Notes: generated from the letters alone by a model not told the origin. Positions 1-8,831 are shown, numbered from the stretch's first letter. The stretch is 64,000 nt of DNA from Streptomyces asoensis (GCF_016860545.1 NZ_BNEB01000002.1:372001-436000), one strand, 5' to 3'. Made by a program: numbers and translations.

Positions 1-745
1 CATGTCGCTCGGCGACCGGGTCGCGGTGCTGCGCGGTGGCGTGCTCCAGCAGGTGGGCACCCCGCGCTCCGTCTACGCCCTGCCGCGCAACGTCTTCGTC
101 GCCGCCTTCATCGGCACCCCGCGCATCAACCTCCTGCGCGGCCTGGTGCGCGCCCCGCTCGACGGGGCCATGACGATCAGTCTGGGCAAGCAGGCACTGC
201 GGCTGCCCGAACCGCACTCCCTGGACCACAAACTGCTGCGGGTGCAGCAGGGCCGGGAGGTGATCGTCGGACTGCGCTCGGAGGCCGTCCGCATCGCGAC
301 ACCGGCCGAGGCCCGGCCGGGCGAGACCCACATCACCGGCCTGGTGGAGCACGTGGAGTTCCAGGGGCACGAGGTGCTGGTGCACTTCAACACGGGTTCA
401 CGGCTCGCGGTCGTGCCCGAGCTGGAGGCGCCCCGCCCCGTGCCCCGCCAGCCGCGGCGGCGGCGCCGGGAGGGCGGCGTGCTGGGCCGGCTGCGCAGGG
501 GCGCGGGGGGCCGGCGGGCCGGTTCGGTCGGGGTCCTGGACGAGCCCTCGGAGCGGGAGGCGCCGTCCGCGTCCCCGGAGGCCCGCCCGTCGGGCGACCT
601 CGTGGTGCGCACCACCCCCGACTTCGACCTGCGGCACGGCATGCAGGTGCCGCTGCTCGTGGACATCGCCCACCTCTTCGTCTTCGACCAGCACGGCGAA
701 CGCATCAGCCCGGCCCCGGCCCGGCTCCCGGACCTGGACGAGTGA
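1..745 (+). CDS. ABC transporter ATP-binding protein, C-terminal part (cut by window edge)
   Basis: The reading frame is already open at base 1 and begins just after the expected H-loop, with the [10 protein letters not shown] and QVGTP motifs that follow the switch histidine in MalK/UgpC-type (CUT1) sugar importer ATPases. The '[25 protein letters not shown]' region, seen here as residues 17-41, is the classic end of the nucleotide-binding domain, and a TOBE-like regulatory domain follows. An Arg-rich and then Ser/Glu-rich insert (about residues 145-200) interrupts the TOBE region, which is unusual. The catalytic P-loop and signature motif lie upstream of the window. The substrate cannot be inferred; a multitask ATPase such as MsiK is possible. 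Confidence 0.85.
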   Translation, partial: MSLGDRVAVLRGGVLQQVGTPRSVYALPRNVFVAAFIGTPRINLLRGLVRAPLDGAMTISLGKQALRLPEPHSLDHKLLRVQQGREVIVGLRSEAVRIATPAEARPGETHITGLVEHVEFQGHEVLVHFNTGSRLAVVPELEAPRPVPRQPRRRRREGGVLGRLRRGAGGRRAGSVGVLDEPSEREAPSASPEARPSGDLVVRTTPDFDLRHGMQVPLLVDIAHLFVFDQHGERISPAPARLPDLDE

Positions 746-912
746 GACGCCACCGCCCGGCACCGCGGGCCCGGCGCGCTCGGCGCACGTGCGCGGAGGT
801 CCGCCTTCCGGGGCGTCCGTTCCGCTTCCCTCCGCCGTGAGACGCGGTTTCGCCGCCCGGCCGGTCCGGCGGGCCGGTTCGGCGGGCCGGGCCGCCTTCC
901 TCTGGTGCCGGA

Positions 913-931
913 AAACTAACAACGCTAGTTT
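913..931. promoter_or_regulatory. TetR-type operator, copy 1 (AAACTA-N7-TAGTTT)
   Basis: AAACTAACAACGCTAGTTT is a 19-bp palindrome with perfect 6-bp arms, ending 37 bp before the aldehyde dehydrogenase start. It matches the palindrome at 6518-6536 at 14 of 19 positions. The natural inference is that the TetR encoded at 5858-6490 represses the aldehyde/alcohol dehydrogenase operon as well as its own divergent promoter. Confidence 0.75.
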
Positions 932-968
932 AGGTCGCGGACGACGACGCCCGCCCGAAGGGAACGCG

Positions 969-2357
969 ATGAAGGCACACGACGGCATCTACCTCGACGG
1001 CGCCTGGCGCCCGGCCGCCGGCCGGGACGTCATCGAGGTCGTCGACCCGGTGGACGAGCAGGTGATCGGCCGTGTCCCGGCCGGCGACGCCGCCGACGTC
1101 GACGCCGCGGTACGGGCGGCCCGCGCCGCCCTCCCGGCCTGGGCCGCGACCCCGCCCGCCGAACGCGCGGCCCGGCTGACGGCCCTGCGGGACGTCCTGG
1201 CGGCCCGCAAGGACGAGATCGCCGAGACGGTCACCGCCGAACTCGGCTCCCCGCCGGCCTTCTCCCAGGCCGTCCACGCGTCCGTACCGATCGCGGTGGC
1301 CGGCTCCTACGCCGAACTGGCCGCCACCCACTCCTTCGAGGAGAAGGTCGGCAACTCGGTCGTCCACCACGAGCCGATCGGCGTGGTCGGCGCGATCACC
1401 CCCTGGAACTACCCGCTGCACCAGATCGTCGCCAAGGTCGCCCCGGCCCTCGCCGCGGGCTGCACCGTGGTGCTGAAGCCCGCCGAGAACACCCCGCTGA
1501 CCGCCCAGCTCTTCGCCGAGGCGGTCCACGGGGCGGGCGTGCCGGCCGGCGTCTTCAACCTGGTCACCGGCCTCGGCCCGGTCGCCGGCCAGGCCCTCGC
1601 CGAACACCCCGGCGTCGACCTGGTGTCCTTCACCGGCTCGACGGCCGTCGGCAGGCGGATCGCGGCGACGGCGGGCGCGGCCGTCAAGAAGGTGGCCCTC
1701 GAACTCGGCGGCAAGTCCGCCAACGTCATCCTGCCGAGCGCCGACCTCGCCAGGGCCGTCAACGTCGGCGTCGCCAACGTGATGTCCAACTCCGGCCAGA
1801 CGTGCAGCGCCTGGACCCGGATGCTCGTCCCCCGCGAACGGTACGACGAGGCGGTCGGGCTCGCCGCCGCGGCGGCCGCCAAGTACGGCGACCGCATCGG
1901 CCCGGTCGTCAGCGCCCGGCAGCGCGAACGCGTGCGCGGCTACATCGAGAAGGGCGTCGCCGAAGGGGCGCGGCTGGTCGCGGGCGGCCCCGAGGCCCCC
2001 CGCGAGCGGGGCTGGTTCGTCAGCCCCACCGTCTTCGCCGACGTCACCCCCGACATGACCGTCGCCCAGGAGGAGATCTTCGGGCCCGTCCTGTGCGTCA
2101 TCGGCTACGAGGACGAGGAGGACGCCCTGCGGATCGCCAACGGCACGGTCTACGGCCTCGCGGGCGCCGTCTGGGCCGCCGACGAGGCGGAGGCGGTGGC
2201 GTTCGCCAGGCGCATGGACACCGGCCAGGTCGACATCAACGGCGGCCGCTTCAACCCGCTGGCGCCCTTCGGCGGTTACAAGCAGTCGGGCGTCGGCCGC
2301 GAGCTCGGCGCGCACGGTCTCGCCGAGTACCTCCAGACCAAGTCCCTCCAGTTCTAG
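969..2357 (+). CDS. NAD(P)-dependent aldehyde dehydrogenase family protein
   Basis: The 462-aa product is a full-length ALDH-superfamily enzyme that oxidises an aldehyde to the acid. Visible motifs are the cofactor-binding [10 protein letters not shown] segment, the general base Glu245 in LELGGKSA, the nucleophile Cys279 in NSGQTCSA, and EEIFGPVL. The ATG at 969 is preceded by AAGGGA and begins at the normal N-terminus; the longer upstream reading frame runs across the operator and is not used. The gene is followed 15 bp later by a zinc alcohol dehydrogenase, so the pair probably runs alcohol to aldehyde to acid in a catabolic route. The substrate is not identifiable from sequence. Control by the TetR at 5858 is inferred from the shared operator. 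Confidence 0.93.
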   Translation: MKAHDGIYLDGAWRPAAGRDVIEVVDPVDEQVIGRVPAGDAADVDAAVRAARAALPAWAATPPAERAARLTALRDVLAARKDEIAETVTAELGSPPAFSQAVHASVPIAVAGSYAELAATHSFEEKVGNSVVHHEPIGVVGAITPWNYPLHQIVAKVAPALAAGCTVVLKPAENTPLTAQLFAEAVHGAGVPAGVFNLVTGLGPVAGQALAEHPGVDLVSFTGSTAVGRRIAATAGAAVKKVALELGGKSANVILPSADLARAVNVGVANVMSNSGQTCSAWTRMLVPRERYDEAVGLAAAAAAKYGDRIGPVVSARQRERVRGYIEKGVAEGARLVAGGPEAPRERGWFVSPTVFADVTPDMTVAQEEIFGPVLCVIGYEDEEDALRIANGTVYGLAGAVWAADEAEAVAFARRMDTGQVDINGGRFNPLAPFGGYKQSGVGRELGAHGLAEYLQTKSLQF

Positions 2358-2372
2358 AGGAGTCGATCGAAC

Positions 2373-3455
2373 ATGGCCGTCCGCGCCGCCGTACTCCCCG
2401 CCGTCGGAGCTCCGCTGGAGATCACGGAGATCGACCTGCCCGCACCGGGCCCCGGCCAGGTCCGGGTCCGGCTCGCCGCCGCCGGGGTCTGCCACTCCGA
2501 CCTGTCCCTGTCCGACGGCACCATGCGGGTGCCGGTGCCCGCCGTCCTGGGCCACGAGGGCGCGGGCACCGTCGTCGCCGTCGGCGAGGGCGTCGGGCAG
2601 CCGGCGCCCGGCGCCGGAGTCGTCCTCAACTGGGCGCCGTCCTGCGGGAGCTGCCATCCGTGCAAGCTGGGCGAGGTGTGGCTGTGCGTGAACGCCCTCG
2701 CCGGGGCCGCGCAGGTGTACGCCCGCACCACGGACGGCACGGACCTGTACCCCGGGCTCAACGTGGCCGCCTTCGCCGAGGAGACGGTGGTCCCGGCCTC
2801 CTGCGTCCTCCCGCTGCCCGACGGCGTCCCGCTCACCGACGCGGCCCTCCTGGGCTGCGCCGTCCTCACCGGCTACGGCGCCGTCCACCACAGCGCCCGG
2901 GTCCGCGCCGGCGAGACGGTCGCCGTCTTCGGCGTCGGCGGAGTCGGCCTGGCCACGCTCCAGGCGGCCCGGATCGCCGGCGCCTCGGCGATCGTCGCCG
3001 TGGACGTCTCCCCGGAGAAGGAGGAGCTGGCGCGCGCGGCCGGAGCCACCGAGTACATGGTCGCCTCCGACCGCACCGCCCGCGATGTCCGGGCCCTCAC
3101 CGGCGGACAGGGTGTCGATGTCGCCGTCGAGTGCGTGGGCCGGGCGGTCACCATCCGCACGGCCTGGGAGTCGACCCGGCGCGGCGGCCGCACCACGGTC
3201 GTCGGCATCGGCGGCAAGGACCAGCAGGTCACCTTCAACGCCCTGGAGCTCTTCCACTGGGGCCGCACCCTCTCGGGCTGCGTCTACGGCAACTCCGACC
3301 CGGCGAAGGACCTCCCGGTCCTCGCCGACCACATCCGCGCCGGCCGCTTCGACCTCGGCGCCCTGGTGACGGAACGGATCACCCTGGAGGACATCCCGCA
3401 GGCCTTCGACAACATGCTGGCGGGCAAGGGCGCCCGAGCCCTGATCACCTTCTGA
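2373..3455 (+). CDS. Zinc-dependent alcohol dehydrogenase (MDR family)
   Basis: The 360-aa product is a medium-chain dehydrogenase/reductase. The catalytic zinc Cys40 lies in GVCHSD, with the GHEGAG histidine downstream. A structural-zinc Cys cluster (CGSCHPC...C) is present, and GVGGVGL forms the Rossmann nucleotide-binding turn. A GAGGAG ribosome-binding site sits 11 bp before the ATG, immediately after the stop of the aldehyde dehydrogenase, so the two form an operon. It most resembles class III/AdhX-like and mycothiol/aryl-alcohol dehydrogenases in length and zinc pattern. The exact substrate is unknown. Confidence 0.92.
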   Translation: MAVRAAVLPAVGAPLEITEIDLPAPGPGQVRVRLAAAGVCHSDLSLSDGTMRVPVPAVLGHEGAGTVVAVGEGVGQPAPGAGVVLNWAPSCGSCHPCKLGEVWLCVNALAGAAQVYARTTDGTDLYPGLNVAAFAEETVVPASCVLPLPDGVPLTDAALLGCAVLTGYGAVHHSARVRAGETVAVFGVGGVGLATLQAARIAGASAIVAVDVSPEKEELARAAGATEYMVASDRTARDVRALTGGQGVDVAVECVGRAVTIRTAWESTRRGGRTTVVGIGGKDQQVTFNALELFHWGRTLSGCVYGNSDPAKDLPVLADHIRAGRFDLGALVTERITLEDIPQAFDNMLAGKGARALITF

Positions 3456-3878
3456 CCCACCCGGGCCCCGCGGAGCCCCGGCCCGCCCCGCCGCCCCGAC
3501 GGCCGCCGTCCCGCCCGAACGCCGGTCGGCCGGGAGGCCGGGGGTGGTCGCCGGATCGCCGCGGGTCCCGGTCCGTCGGCCCCGCGCCCGCGGTCCGGTG
3601 GCACGCGCTCCGTGCCCCGCGGCCTGCGCCGGCTCCGCGGCATGCCTCGGGACGCGCGGATCCTGCCCTGTGGGCCCGCGTCCTGCGGACCGGGCCCCGA
3701 CCCTCCTGACCTGGTGGTCCCGCGGTAGGGGCCCGGGGCCCGGCGCTCACGGCCAGGTGGTCTTGCGGTCGGACCCAGGGATGTCTCCAGGACGGCGGGG
3801 TCCGCGGGCCTGCGGCCCGGATCCGCCCGTGCTCGCAGCTCGGTGGCCCGGTTGATCGCGCCCCGAGGTGGTGCGGGG
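3456..3878. other. Intergenic stretch without a recognised gene
   Basis: This is a 423-bp, extremely GC-rich gap between two convergent genes. Open frames cross it on both strands, but none has a ribosome-binding site, a recognisable domain or normal Streptomyces codon usage. No convincing long hairpin with a T-tract was found. Confidence 0.6.
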
Positions 3879-4937
3879 TCAGCTGGTTCGGGGGGTGACC
3901 TCCTGGTCGGGGCCGGGCTCGGGGAACCCCGCGTCCCGACCGGGGTCCGGAACCCCCGCGTCCCGACCGGGGTCCGGAACCCCCGCTTCGGGGCCGGGGT
4001 CCGGGATCCCCGCTTCGCCCGCCACCCGCGGACGCGGCGCCCGCGAGGTCCGGGGGCGTGAACGGGACACGGCCACGCCCGCCAGGCACAGCGCACCGCC
4101 CGCCAGGGTGAGCGCCCCCGGCACCTCGCCCAGCGCCAGCCACGACATCAGGACGACCAGCGCGGGCACCGCGTACGTGGTCGCCCCCATGCGGCTCGCG
4201 GTCGTCCGGGCCAGCGCGTACGCCCACGTGGTGAAGGCGAGCGCCGTCGGGAAGACACCCAGGTAGACCATGTTGAGCGTCGCGGAGACCGGCGCGTCGG
4301 CCGCCTCGTGCACCAGCTGCCCGGCGAACGGCAGACAGACCACCGCGCCGATGACACACCCGAAGGTCGTCACCTGGAGCGCGCTCGCCCGGCCCAGCGC
4401 GGGCTTCTGCGCGACGACCCCGCCCGCGTAGCCGAAGGCGGCGAGCAGGCACAGCACCACACCGAGCACCGACGATCCGCCCTCGCCCGACATCGACAGC
4501 CCCACCGCGACCGCGCCCGCGAACGACACCGCCATCCCGGCCAGCAGCCGCGGCGGCATCGCGTCCCCGAGCAGCCGCGCGCCGAGCAGGGCGATGAGGA
4601 TCGGCCCGATGTTCACGACCAGCGCGGCCGTACCGGCGTCCACCTGCTGCTCGCCCCAGTTGAGCACGACCATGTAGAAGCCGAACCACAGCACGCCCGA
4701 CACCGCGATCCCCCGCCACGCGGACCGCGGCGGCCGTCCCGCGCGCCGCACCACGCAGATGGCGCCCAGCACCAGCGCCCCGGAGACCAGCCGCCCGAGT
4801 GCCAGCGCCCCCGGCGAGTACGCGTCGCCCGCGCTGCGGATGGACACGAAGGCGGATGCCCACAGCACGACGGTCACGGCGGCCGCTCCGGCGGCGAGCA
4901 GCTCCGTACGGCGTTCGGCGGGGCGGGTGCGGTTCAT
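3879..4937 (-). CDS. EamA/DMT-family membrane transporter with repeat tail
   Basis: The protein is about 352 aa with roughly ten hydrophobic helices arranged as two EamA repeats (for example VVLWASAFVSIRSAG near the N-terminus, and GALTLAGGALCLAGVAVS at the end). It belongs to the drug/metabolite transporter superfamily (RhtA/YdcZ-like exporters); the substrate is unknown. Two tandem ATGs follow GAGGAG, and the second (4937) has the better spacing. After the last helix there is a cytoplasmic tail with four copies of a nine-residue repeat, about G-V-P-D-P-G-R-D-A, encoded by 27-bp tandem DNA repeats at about 3912-4020. The tail is not a normal family feature. The divergent neighbour is an ArsR-like regulator, 92 bp away. 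Confidence 0.88.
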   Translation of the reverse strand: MNRTRPAERRTELLAAGAAAVTVVLWASAFVSIRSAGDAYSPGALALGRLVSGALVLGAICVVRRAGRPPRSAWRGIAVSGVLWFGFYMVVLNWGEQQVDAGTAALVVNIGPILIALLGARLLGDAMPPRLLAGMAVSFAGAVAVGLSMSGEGGSSVLGVVLCLLAAFGYAGGVVAQKPALGRASALQVTTFGCVIGAVVCLPFAGQLVHEAADAPVSATLNMVYLGVFPTALAFTTWAYALARTTASRMGATTYAVPALVVLMSWLALGEVPGALTLAGGALCLAGVAVSRSRPRTSRAPRPRVAGEAGIPDPGPEAGVPDPGRDAGVPDPGRDAGFPEPGPDQEVTPRTS

Positions 4938-5029
4938 CATGCTCCTCAGGCTAGGAAGAAAGGCGGGCCGAAGGCTCGCGGATTTCGGACGGGGCCCCGC
5001 CGACCGGGGCGGGGCCGTGCGCCGGCCGG

Positions 5030-5812
5030 TCAGCGCAGGGCGTCCGGCTCGATGCCCAGCAGCTCGCCCAGGGCCCGTTCGCCCGCCGTGGTCACCCGTA
5101 CGGCCCGCTCGGAGCCGATGCGCACGCACCAGCCCGCGTCGAGGGCGTGCCGGCAGAGCGCCGCGCCCGCCGCGCCCGCCAGGTGGGGGCGGCGCTCGGT
5201 CCAGTCGAGGCAGGCGCGGGCGAGCGGCCGCCGGGTCGTGCGGTCGAGCGGGACGCCGCGGTCCTCGAACCACCGCAGCCCGGCCCCGGTCAGGGCGAAC
5301 CCGCCGGCCCGCTCCCGGACGGCCGTCGCCGCCGGACCGCGCACGCCGGGCCCCTCGCCGGCCGTGCTCAGCAGCCCGCGGGCGGTGAACGCGTCGGTGA
5401 CGGCGATGCCGAGCCGGCCCGCGAGGTGGTCGTAGCAGGTACGGCCCCGGGCCATCGCCGAGCCGGCGCTCGCGGCGCGCAGGGTGCGCGGACGGGCGGA
5501 CGGCCGCGGGGCCACCTGGGCGGCCAGGTCCTCCAGGAGCTGGGCGACCCGAGGGCCGGCGAGCCGTACGTACCGGTGCCGCCCCTGCCGCTCCTCGGCC
5601 AGCAGCCCGCCCGCCACCAGCCTGCCCAGATGCCCGCTCAGCGTCGACGGGGCCACGCCCGCGTGCCGGGCCAGCTCACCGGCGGTCCACGCCCGCCCGT
5701 CGAGCAGCGCCAGCAGACAGGCGGCGCGTGTCTCGTCGGCGACGAGCCCGGCGAGCGCGGCCAGTCCCGGCGCCCGGGCGTCCCTGTCGTCGCGCGTGTT
5801 GTCGATGCTCAC
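5030..5812 (-). CDS. ArsR/SmtB-type winged-helix transcriptional regulator
   Basis: The 260-aa product has an N-terminal winged helix (residues about 12-85: AALAGLVADETRAACLLALL, then STLSGHLGRLVAGGLL and a wing ending in RYVRL). This is typical of ArsR-family repressors with DUF5937-like or YdhM-like extensions. No ArsR metal-site CxC is visible, and the C-terminal 150 residues are a separate domain that probably senses a small molecule. The start is GTG (5810-5812), with no strong ribosome-binding site. It is transcribed in the same direction as the EamA transporter 92 bp downstream and is a plausible regulator of it. The ligand is unknown. Confidence 0.82.
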   Translation of the reverse strand: MSIDNTRDDRDARAPGLAALAGLVADETRAACLLALLDGRAWTAGELARHAGVAPSTLSGHLGRLVAGGLLAEERQGRHRYVRLAGPRVAQLLEDLAAQVAPRPSARPRTLRAASAGSAMARGRTCYDHLAGRLGIAVTDAFTARGLLSTAGEGPGVRGPAATAVRERAGGFALTGAGLRWFEDRGVPLDRTTRRPLARACLDWTERRPHLAGAAGAALCRHALDAGWCVRIGSERAVRVTTAGERALGELLGIEPDALR

Positions 5813-5857
5813 GTGTCCCAGGATGGGCGATGGACGGTTCGGCGGGCACCGAACCGT

Positions 5858-6490
5858 CTACGACAGCTGCGCGAACTGCTGGGAGAGGCCGTCCAGCAGG
5901 GCCGTCAGCCCGGTCTCGAACGCCCGCTCGTCGATCTTCTCCTGCTGTTCGGCGAGGAGGTGGGCCTGTCCGAGGTGCGGGTAGTCGGCCGGGTCGTAGG
6001 CGCTCACGTCGTCGACGAAGCCGCCGGCGAACGAGCCGAGCGCCGAGCCCATGACGAAGTACCGCATCAGCGCGCCGATGGAGGTGGCCTGTGAGGGCGG
6101 CCACCCGGCGCGGACCATCGCGCCGTAGACGGCGTCGGCGAGCCGCAGTCCGGCGGGCCGCCGGCCGGGTCCCTGGGCGAGCACCGGGACGATGTTCGGA
6201 TGGTCGCGCAGCGCGGCACGGTAGGAAAGGGCCCAGTCGTGCAGCGCGGTCCGCCACTCGCGGCCGTCCTCGAACATCGACAGGTCGACCTGCGCGCTCA
6301 CCGAGTCGGCGACGGCCTCGAGGATCTCGTCCTTGGTGCGGAAGTGGTTGTACAGCGAGGGTCCGCTCACCCCGAGTTCGGCCGCGAGCCGCCGGGTGGA
6401 GACGGCCGGCAGGCCCTCCGCGTCCACGAGTGTCCGTGCGGTCTCGACGATCCGGTCGGTGCTGAGGAGGGGCTTGCGCGGTCGGGCCAT
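5858..6490 (-). CDS. TetR-family repressor of acyl-CoA/aldehyde metabolism
   Basis: The 210-aa TetR regulator has its helix-turn-helix at about residues 30-50 (TRRLAAELGVSGPSLYNHF, the canonical TetR_N pattern) and a ligand-binding C-terminal half of the TetR_C type. The ATG at 6490 gives the usual MARPRK start; an ATG three codons upstream (6499) is also possible. No ribosome-binding site is visible for either. Its promoter region contains the palindrome at 6518-6536, shared with the divergent acyl-CoA dehydrogenase, and a second copy lies before the aldehyde dehydrogenase at 969. It is inferred to be an acyl-CoA- or aldehyde-responsive repressor of both units. Confidence 0.9.
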   Translation of the reverse strand: MARPRKPLLSTDRIVETARTLVDAEGLPAVSTRRLAAELGVSGPSLYNHFRTKDEILEAVADSVSAQVDLSMFEDGREWRTALHDWALSYRAALRDHPNIVPVLAQGPGRRPAGLRLADAVYGAMVRAGWPPSQATSIGALMRYFVMGSALGSFAGGFVDDVSAYDPADYPHLGQAHLLAEQQEKIDERAFETGLTALLDGLSQQFAQLS

Positions 6491-6517
6491 GGCGCACATA
6501 GTAGGGCTGCGCAGTGA

Positions 6518-6536
6518 AAACTAGCAGTGATAATTT
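6518..6536. promoter_or_regulatory. TetR-type operator, copy 2
   Basis: AAACTAGCAGTGATAATTT is a 19-bp imperfect palindrome between the divergent TetR and acyl-CoA dehydrogenase genes. It agrees with the site at 913-931 in AAACTA-x-CA and TA-x-TTT. Its position would cover both promoters, so autoregulation plus repression of the dehydrogenase is the simplest reading. Confidence 0.75.
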
Positions 6537-6576
6537 AAAGCCGGAATGTCAGTGCCTTCCCGTGTGGGGTGATCTC

Positions 6577-7731
6577 GTGGTGAATCTGGGGCTCAGCGAG
6601 GAGCAGGAGGCCGTCCGCCGGCTCGCCAGGGACTTCGTGCACCGCGAGGTAGCCCCGCACGTCGTCGACTGGGACCGCGCCGAGGACGTGGACCGGTCCC
6701 TGGTCACGAAGCTCGGCGAGGTCGGCTTCCTCGGCCTGACCATCGACGAGGAGTACGGCGGCTCGGGCGGCGACCACCTCGCCTACTGCCTGGTCACCGA
6801 GGAACTGGGCCGCGGGGACTCGTCCGTGCGCGGGATCGTGTCGGTCTCCCTCGGGCTGGTCGCGAAGAGCGTCGCGGCCTGGGGCACCGAGGAGCAGAAG
6901 CGCCGCTGGCTGCCGGGGCTGACGTCCGGCGAGTACCTCGGCTGCTTCGGCCTGACCGAGCCCGGCACCGGATCCGACGCCGGGAACCTCGCGACGCGTG
7001 CGGTCCGCGACGGCGACACGTACGTCCTCGACGGGACGAAGATGTTCATCACCAACGGCACCTGGGCCGACGTGGTCCTGCTCTTCGCCCGCTCCACGGA
7101 CGCGCCGGGTCACAAGGGCGTCTCCGCGTTCCTGGTCCCCACGGACACCCCGGGCCTGAGCCGCCGCGCCATCCACGGCAAGCTCGGCCTGCGCGGACAG
7201 GCGACCGCCGAGCTGGTCCTGGACGGCGTCCGGGTGCCGGCCTCCGCGATGCTGGCGCCCGAGGGCAAGGGCTTCTCCGTCGCCATGTCGGCGCTGGCCA
7301 AGGGCCGAATGTCGGTCGCCGCCGGCTGCGTCGGCATCGCACAGGCCGCTCTGGACGCGGCGGTGCGCTACGCGGGGGAGCGCGAGCAGTTCGGCCGCAG
7401 CATCGCCCACCACCAGCTCGTCCAGGAGCTGATCAGCGACATCGCGGTGGACGTCGACGCCGCCCGGCTGCTCACCTGGCGGGTCGCCGACCTGATCGAC
7501 CGGGGGCTGCCCTTCGCGACCGAGTCCTCCAAGGCCAAGCTCTTCGCCTCGGAGGCCGCCGTGCGGGCCGCCAACAACGCCCTCCAGGTCTTCGGCGGCT
7601 ACGGCTACATCGACGAGTACCCGGCGGGCAAGCTCCTGCGCGATGCCCGCGTGATGACCCTCTACGAGGGCACGAGCCAGATCCAGAAACTGCTGATCGG
7701 CCGGGCGCTGACGGGGGTCTCGGCGTTCTGA
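6577..7731 (+). CDS. Acyl-CoA dehydrogenase (short/branched-chain type)
   Basis: The 384-aa FAD flavoenzyme performs the alpha,beta-dehydrogenation step of acyl-CoA catabolism. Motifs seen are CFGLTEPGTGSD (FAD/substrate binding), FITNGTWAD, REQFGRSI, QVFGGYGYIDEYP and the C-terminal catalytic glutamate in LYEGTSQIQ, the position used by butyryl-/short-chain dehydrogenases. The GTG at 6577 is chosen because GGGGTGATC, a match to the 16S anti-Shine-Dalgarno sequence, lies just before it. A longer in-frame GTG at 6514 would start upstream of the operator and is unlikely. The gene is divergent from the TetR at 5858-6490, which probably represses it. The electron acceptor would be ETF. Confidence 0.94.
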   Translation: MVNLGLSEEQEAVRRLARDFVHREVAPHVVDWDRAEDVDRSLVTKLGEVGFLGLTIDEEYGGSGGDHLAYCLVTEELGRGDSSVRGIVSVSLGLVAKSVAAWGTEEQKRRWLPGLTSGEYLGCFGLTEPGTGSDAGNLATRAVRDGDTYVLDGTKMFITNGTWADVVLLFARSTDAPGHKGVSAFLVPTDTPGLSRRAIHGKLGLRGQATAELVLDGVRVPASAMLAPEGKGFSVAMSALAKGRMSVAAGCVGIAQAALDAAVRYAGEREQFGRSIAHHQLVQELISDIAVDVDAARLLTWRVADLIDRGLPFATESSKAKLFASEAAVRAANNALQVFGGYGYIDEYPAGKLLRDARVMTLYEGTSQIQKLLIGRALTGVSAF

Positions 7732-7821
7732 GCGGCGCCGCCCCGGCCTGAGTACGTGTCCGGCCGGGTCTGAGTAGGCGCGCGGATGTCCGGCCCGGCC
7801 GCCCCGGCCGAAGCTGTCCCC

Positions 7822-8109
7822 ATGAGTGACACACCGGTCAAGCAGCAGAGCACGGCGGCGTTCTACGGACAGGCCGTCGCCTCCTTCGGGATCGCCATCG
7901 CGGCCACCGCGATCGGCATCTACAACCTCCACACCGACGCCTGGGTGCGCGGCTTCCTGGCGATCGCCGTCCTGTACCTGGTGACCTCCGCCTTCACGCT
8001 GGCGAAGGTGATCCGCGACCGGCAGGAGGCCGGGCAGATCGTGAGCCGGGTGGACCAGGCGCGGCTCGAGAAGCTCCTCGCCGACCACGACCCCTTCGAG
8101 AAGATCTGA
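7822..8109 (+). CDS. YiaA/YiaB two-helix inner-membrane protein
   Basis: The 95-aa protein has two hydrophobic helices (about residues 13-34, FYGQAVASFGIAIAATAIGI, and 43-63) and a charged cytoplasmic tail. This matches the short YiaAB two-helix domain, whose function is unknown. The ATG at 7822 follows a purine-poor leader. It lies 72 bp before a TetR gene on the same strand, with that gene's own operator in between, so it is probably a separate transcription unit. Confidence 0.85.
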   Translation: MSDTPVKQQSTAAFYGQAVASFGIAIAATAIGIYNLHTDAWVRGFLAIAVLYLVTSAFTLAKVIRDRQEAGQIVSRVDQARLEKLLADHDPFEKI

Positions 8110-8118
8110 GCAGGCACG

Positions 8119-8134
8119 CTAAGCGGGCGCTCAC
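8119..8134. promoter_or_regulatory. TetR-type operator, copy 1 (CTAAGC-N4-GCTTAG class)
   Basis: CTAAGCGGGCGCTCAC lies 48-63 bp before the TetR start at 8182. It matches the perfect palindrome at 9344-9359 (CTAAGC-N4-GCTTAG) in the left arm and four of six bases of the right arm. The likely role is autoregulation of the TetR at 8182. Confidence 0.7.
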
Positions 8135-8181
8135 CTTCGGCGGTATGGTGTAGCTCCTGTACCGAGAGGGGCGAACGAGCG

Positions 8182-8808
8182 ATGAGTACGGCGGAGGAGA
8201 CGGCCGGCGGCGAGATCGAGCCGTGGGAAGAGGTCACCCCTGACGCGGCGCGCCGCCTGCTGGTCGCGGCCGTGGAGGCCTTCGCCGAGCGCGGCTACCA
8301 CGCGACGACGACCCGCGACATCGCGGGCCGCGCGGGGATGAGCCCGGCCGCCCTCTACATCCACTACAAGACCAAGGAAGAGCTGCTGCACCGCATCAGC
8401 CGGATCGGCCACGACCGCGCGCTGGGCATCCTGCGCGCGGCGGCCGCCGGCGAGGGCGACGCCACCGCGCGCCTCGCGGACGCGGTCAGCTCCTTCGTCC
8501 GCTGGCACGCCGGACGGCGCACGACGGCACGGGTCGTCCAGTACGAACTGGACGCGCTCGGCCCCGACGCCCGCGCCGAGATCCTCGACCTGCGCCGGCA
8601 GGTCGACGGCGAGGTGCGCCGGATCATCGAGGACGGCGTGGCGAGCGGCGAGTTCGCCGTCCTGGACGTGCACGGCACGACGCTCGCCGTGCTGTCCCTG
8701 TGCATCGACGTGGCCCGCTGGTTCAACATCGACGGCCCCCGTACGCCCGACGAGGTCGGCGCGCTGTACGCCGACCTCGTGCTGCGGATGGTGGGCGCGG
8801 CGAAGTAG
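8182..8808 (+). CDS. TetR/AcrR-family repressor, paired with the MaoC hydratase
   Basis: The 208-aa TetR regulator has HTH TTTRDIAGRAGMSPAALYIHY at about residues 42-62 and a helical C-terminal sensor domain of the KstR2/TetR_C_17 kind. The ATG at 8182 follows GAGAGGGG. It is convergent with the MaoC-like hydratase (23 bp between the stops). Palindromes of the same class lie in its own promoter (8119-8134) and in the hydratase promoter (9344-9359), so it probably represses both. The effector is probably an acyl-CoA or another lipid-derived thioester, by analogy with TetR regulators of beta-oxidation. Confidence 0.9.
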   Translation: MSTAEETAGGEIEPWEEVTPDAARRLLVAAVEAFAERGYHATTTRDIAGRAGMSPAALYIHYKTKEELLHRISRIGHDRALGILRAAAAGEGDATARLADAVSSFVRWHAGRRTTARVVQYELDALGPDARAEILDLRRQVDGEVRRIIEDGVASGEFAVLDVHGTTLAVLSLCIDVARWFNIDGPRTPDEVGALYADLVLRMVGAAK

Positions 8809-8831
8809 CGCCCGCGGGCGGGGGCGGGGTG

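Noticed and set aside
841..900. Short tandem CCGG(T/G)CCGGCGGG repeats before the aldehyde dehydrogenase
   Set aside because: Low-complexity GC repetition is common in this genome and the units vary. The nearby AT-rich palindrome is the more credible regulatory site.
930..3332. Long minus-strand open frame (800 codons) covering the aldehyde/alcohol dehydrogenase genes
   Set aside because: It is antisense to two well-supported enzymes, has low-complexity Arg/Gly/Val/Asp composition and no domain. It is a high-GC shadow of the real codon bias.
3735..3765. Possible hairpin GGGGCCCGGGGCCC between convergent genes
   Set aside because: Self-complementary only through GC bias, with no clear loop or T-run, so it was not called as a terminator.
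6514..6576. GTG at 6514 as start of the acyl-CoA dehydrogenase
   Set aside because: It would place the initiation codon just before the operator with no ribosome-binding site. The GTG at 6577 has GGGGTGATC upstream and matches the family N-terminus.
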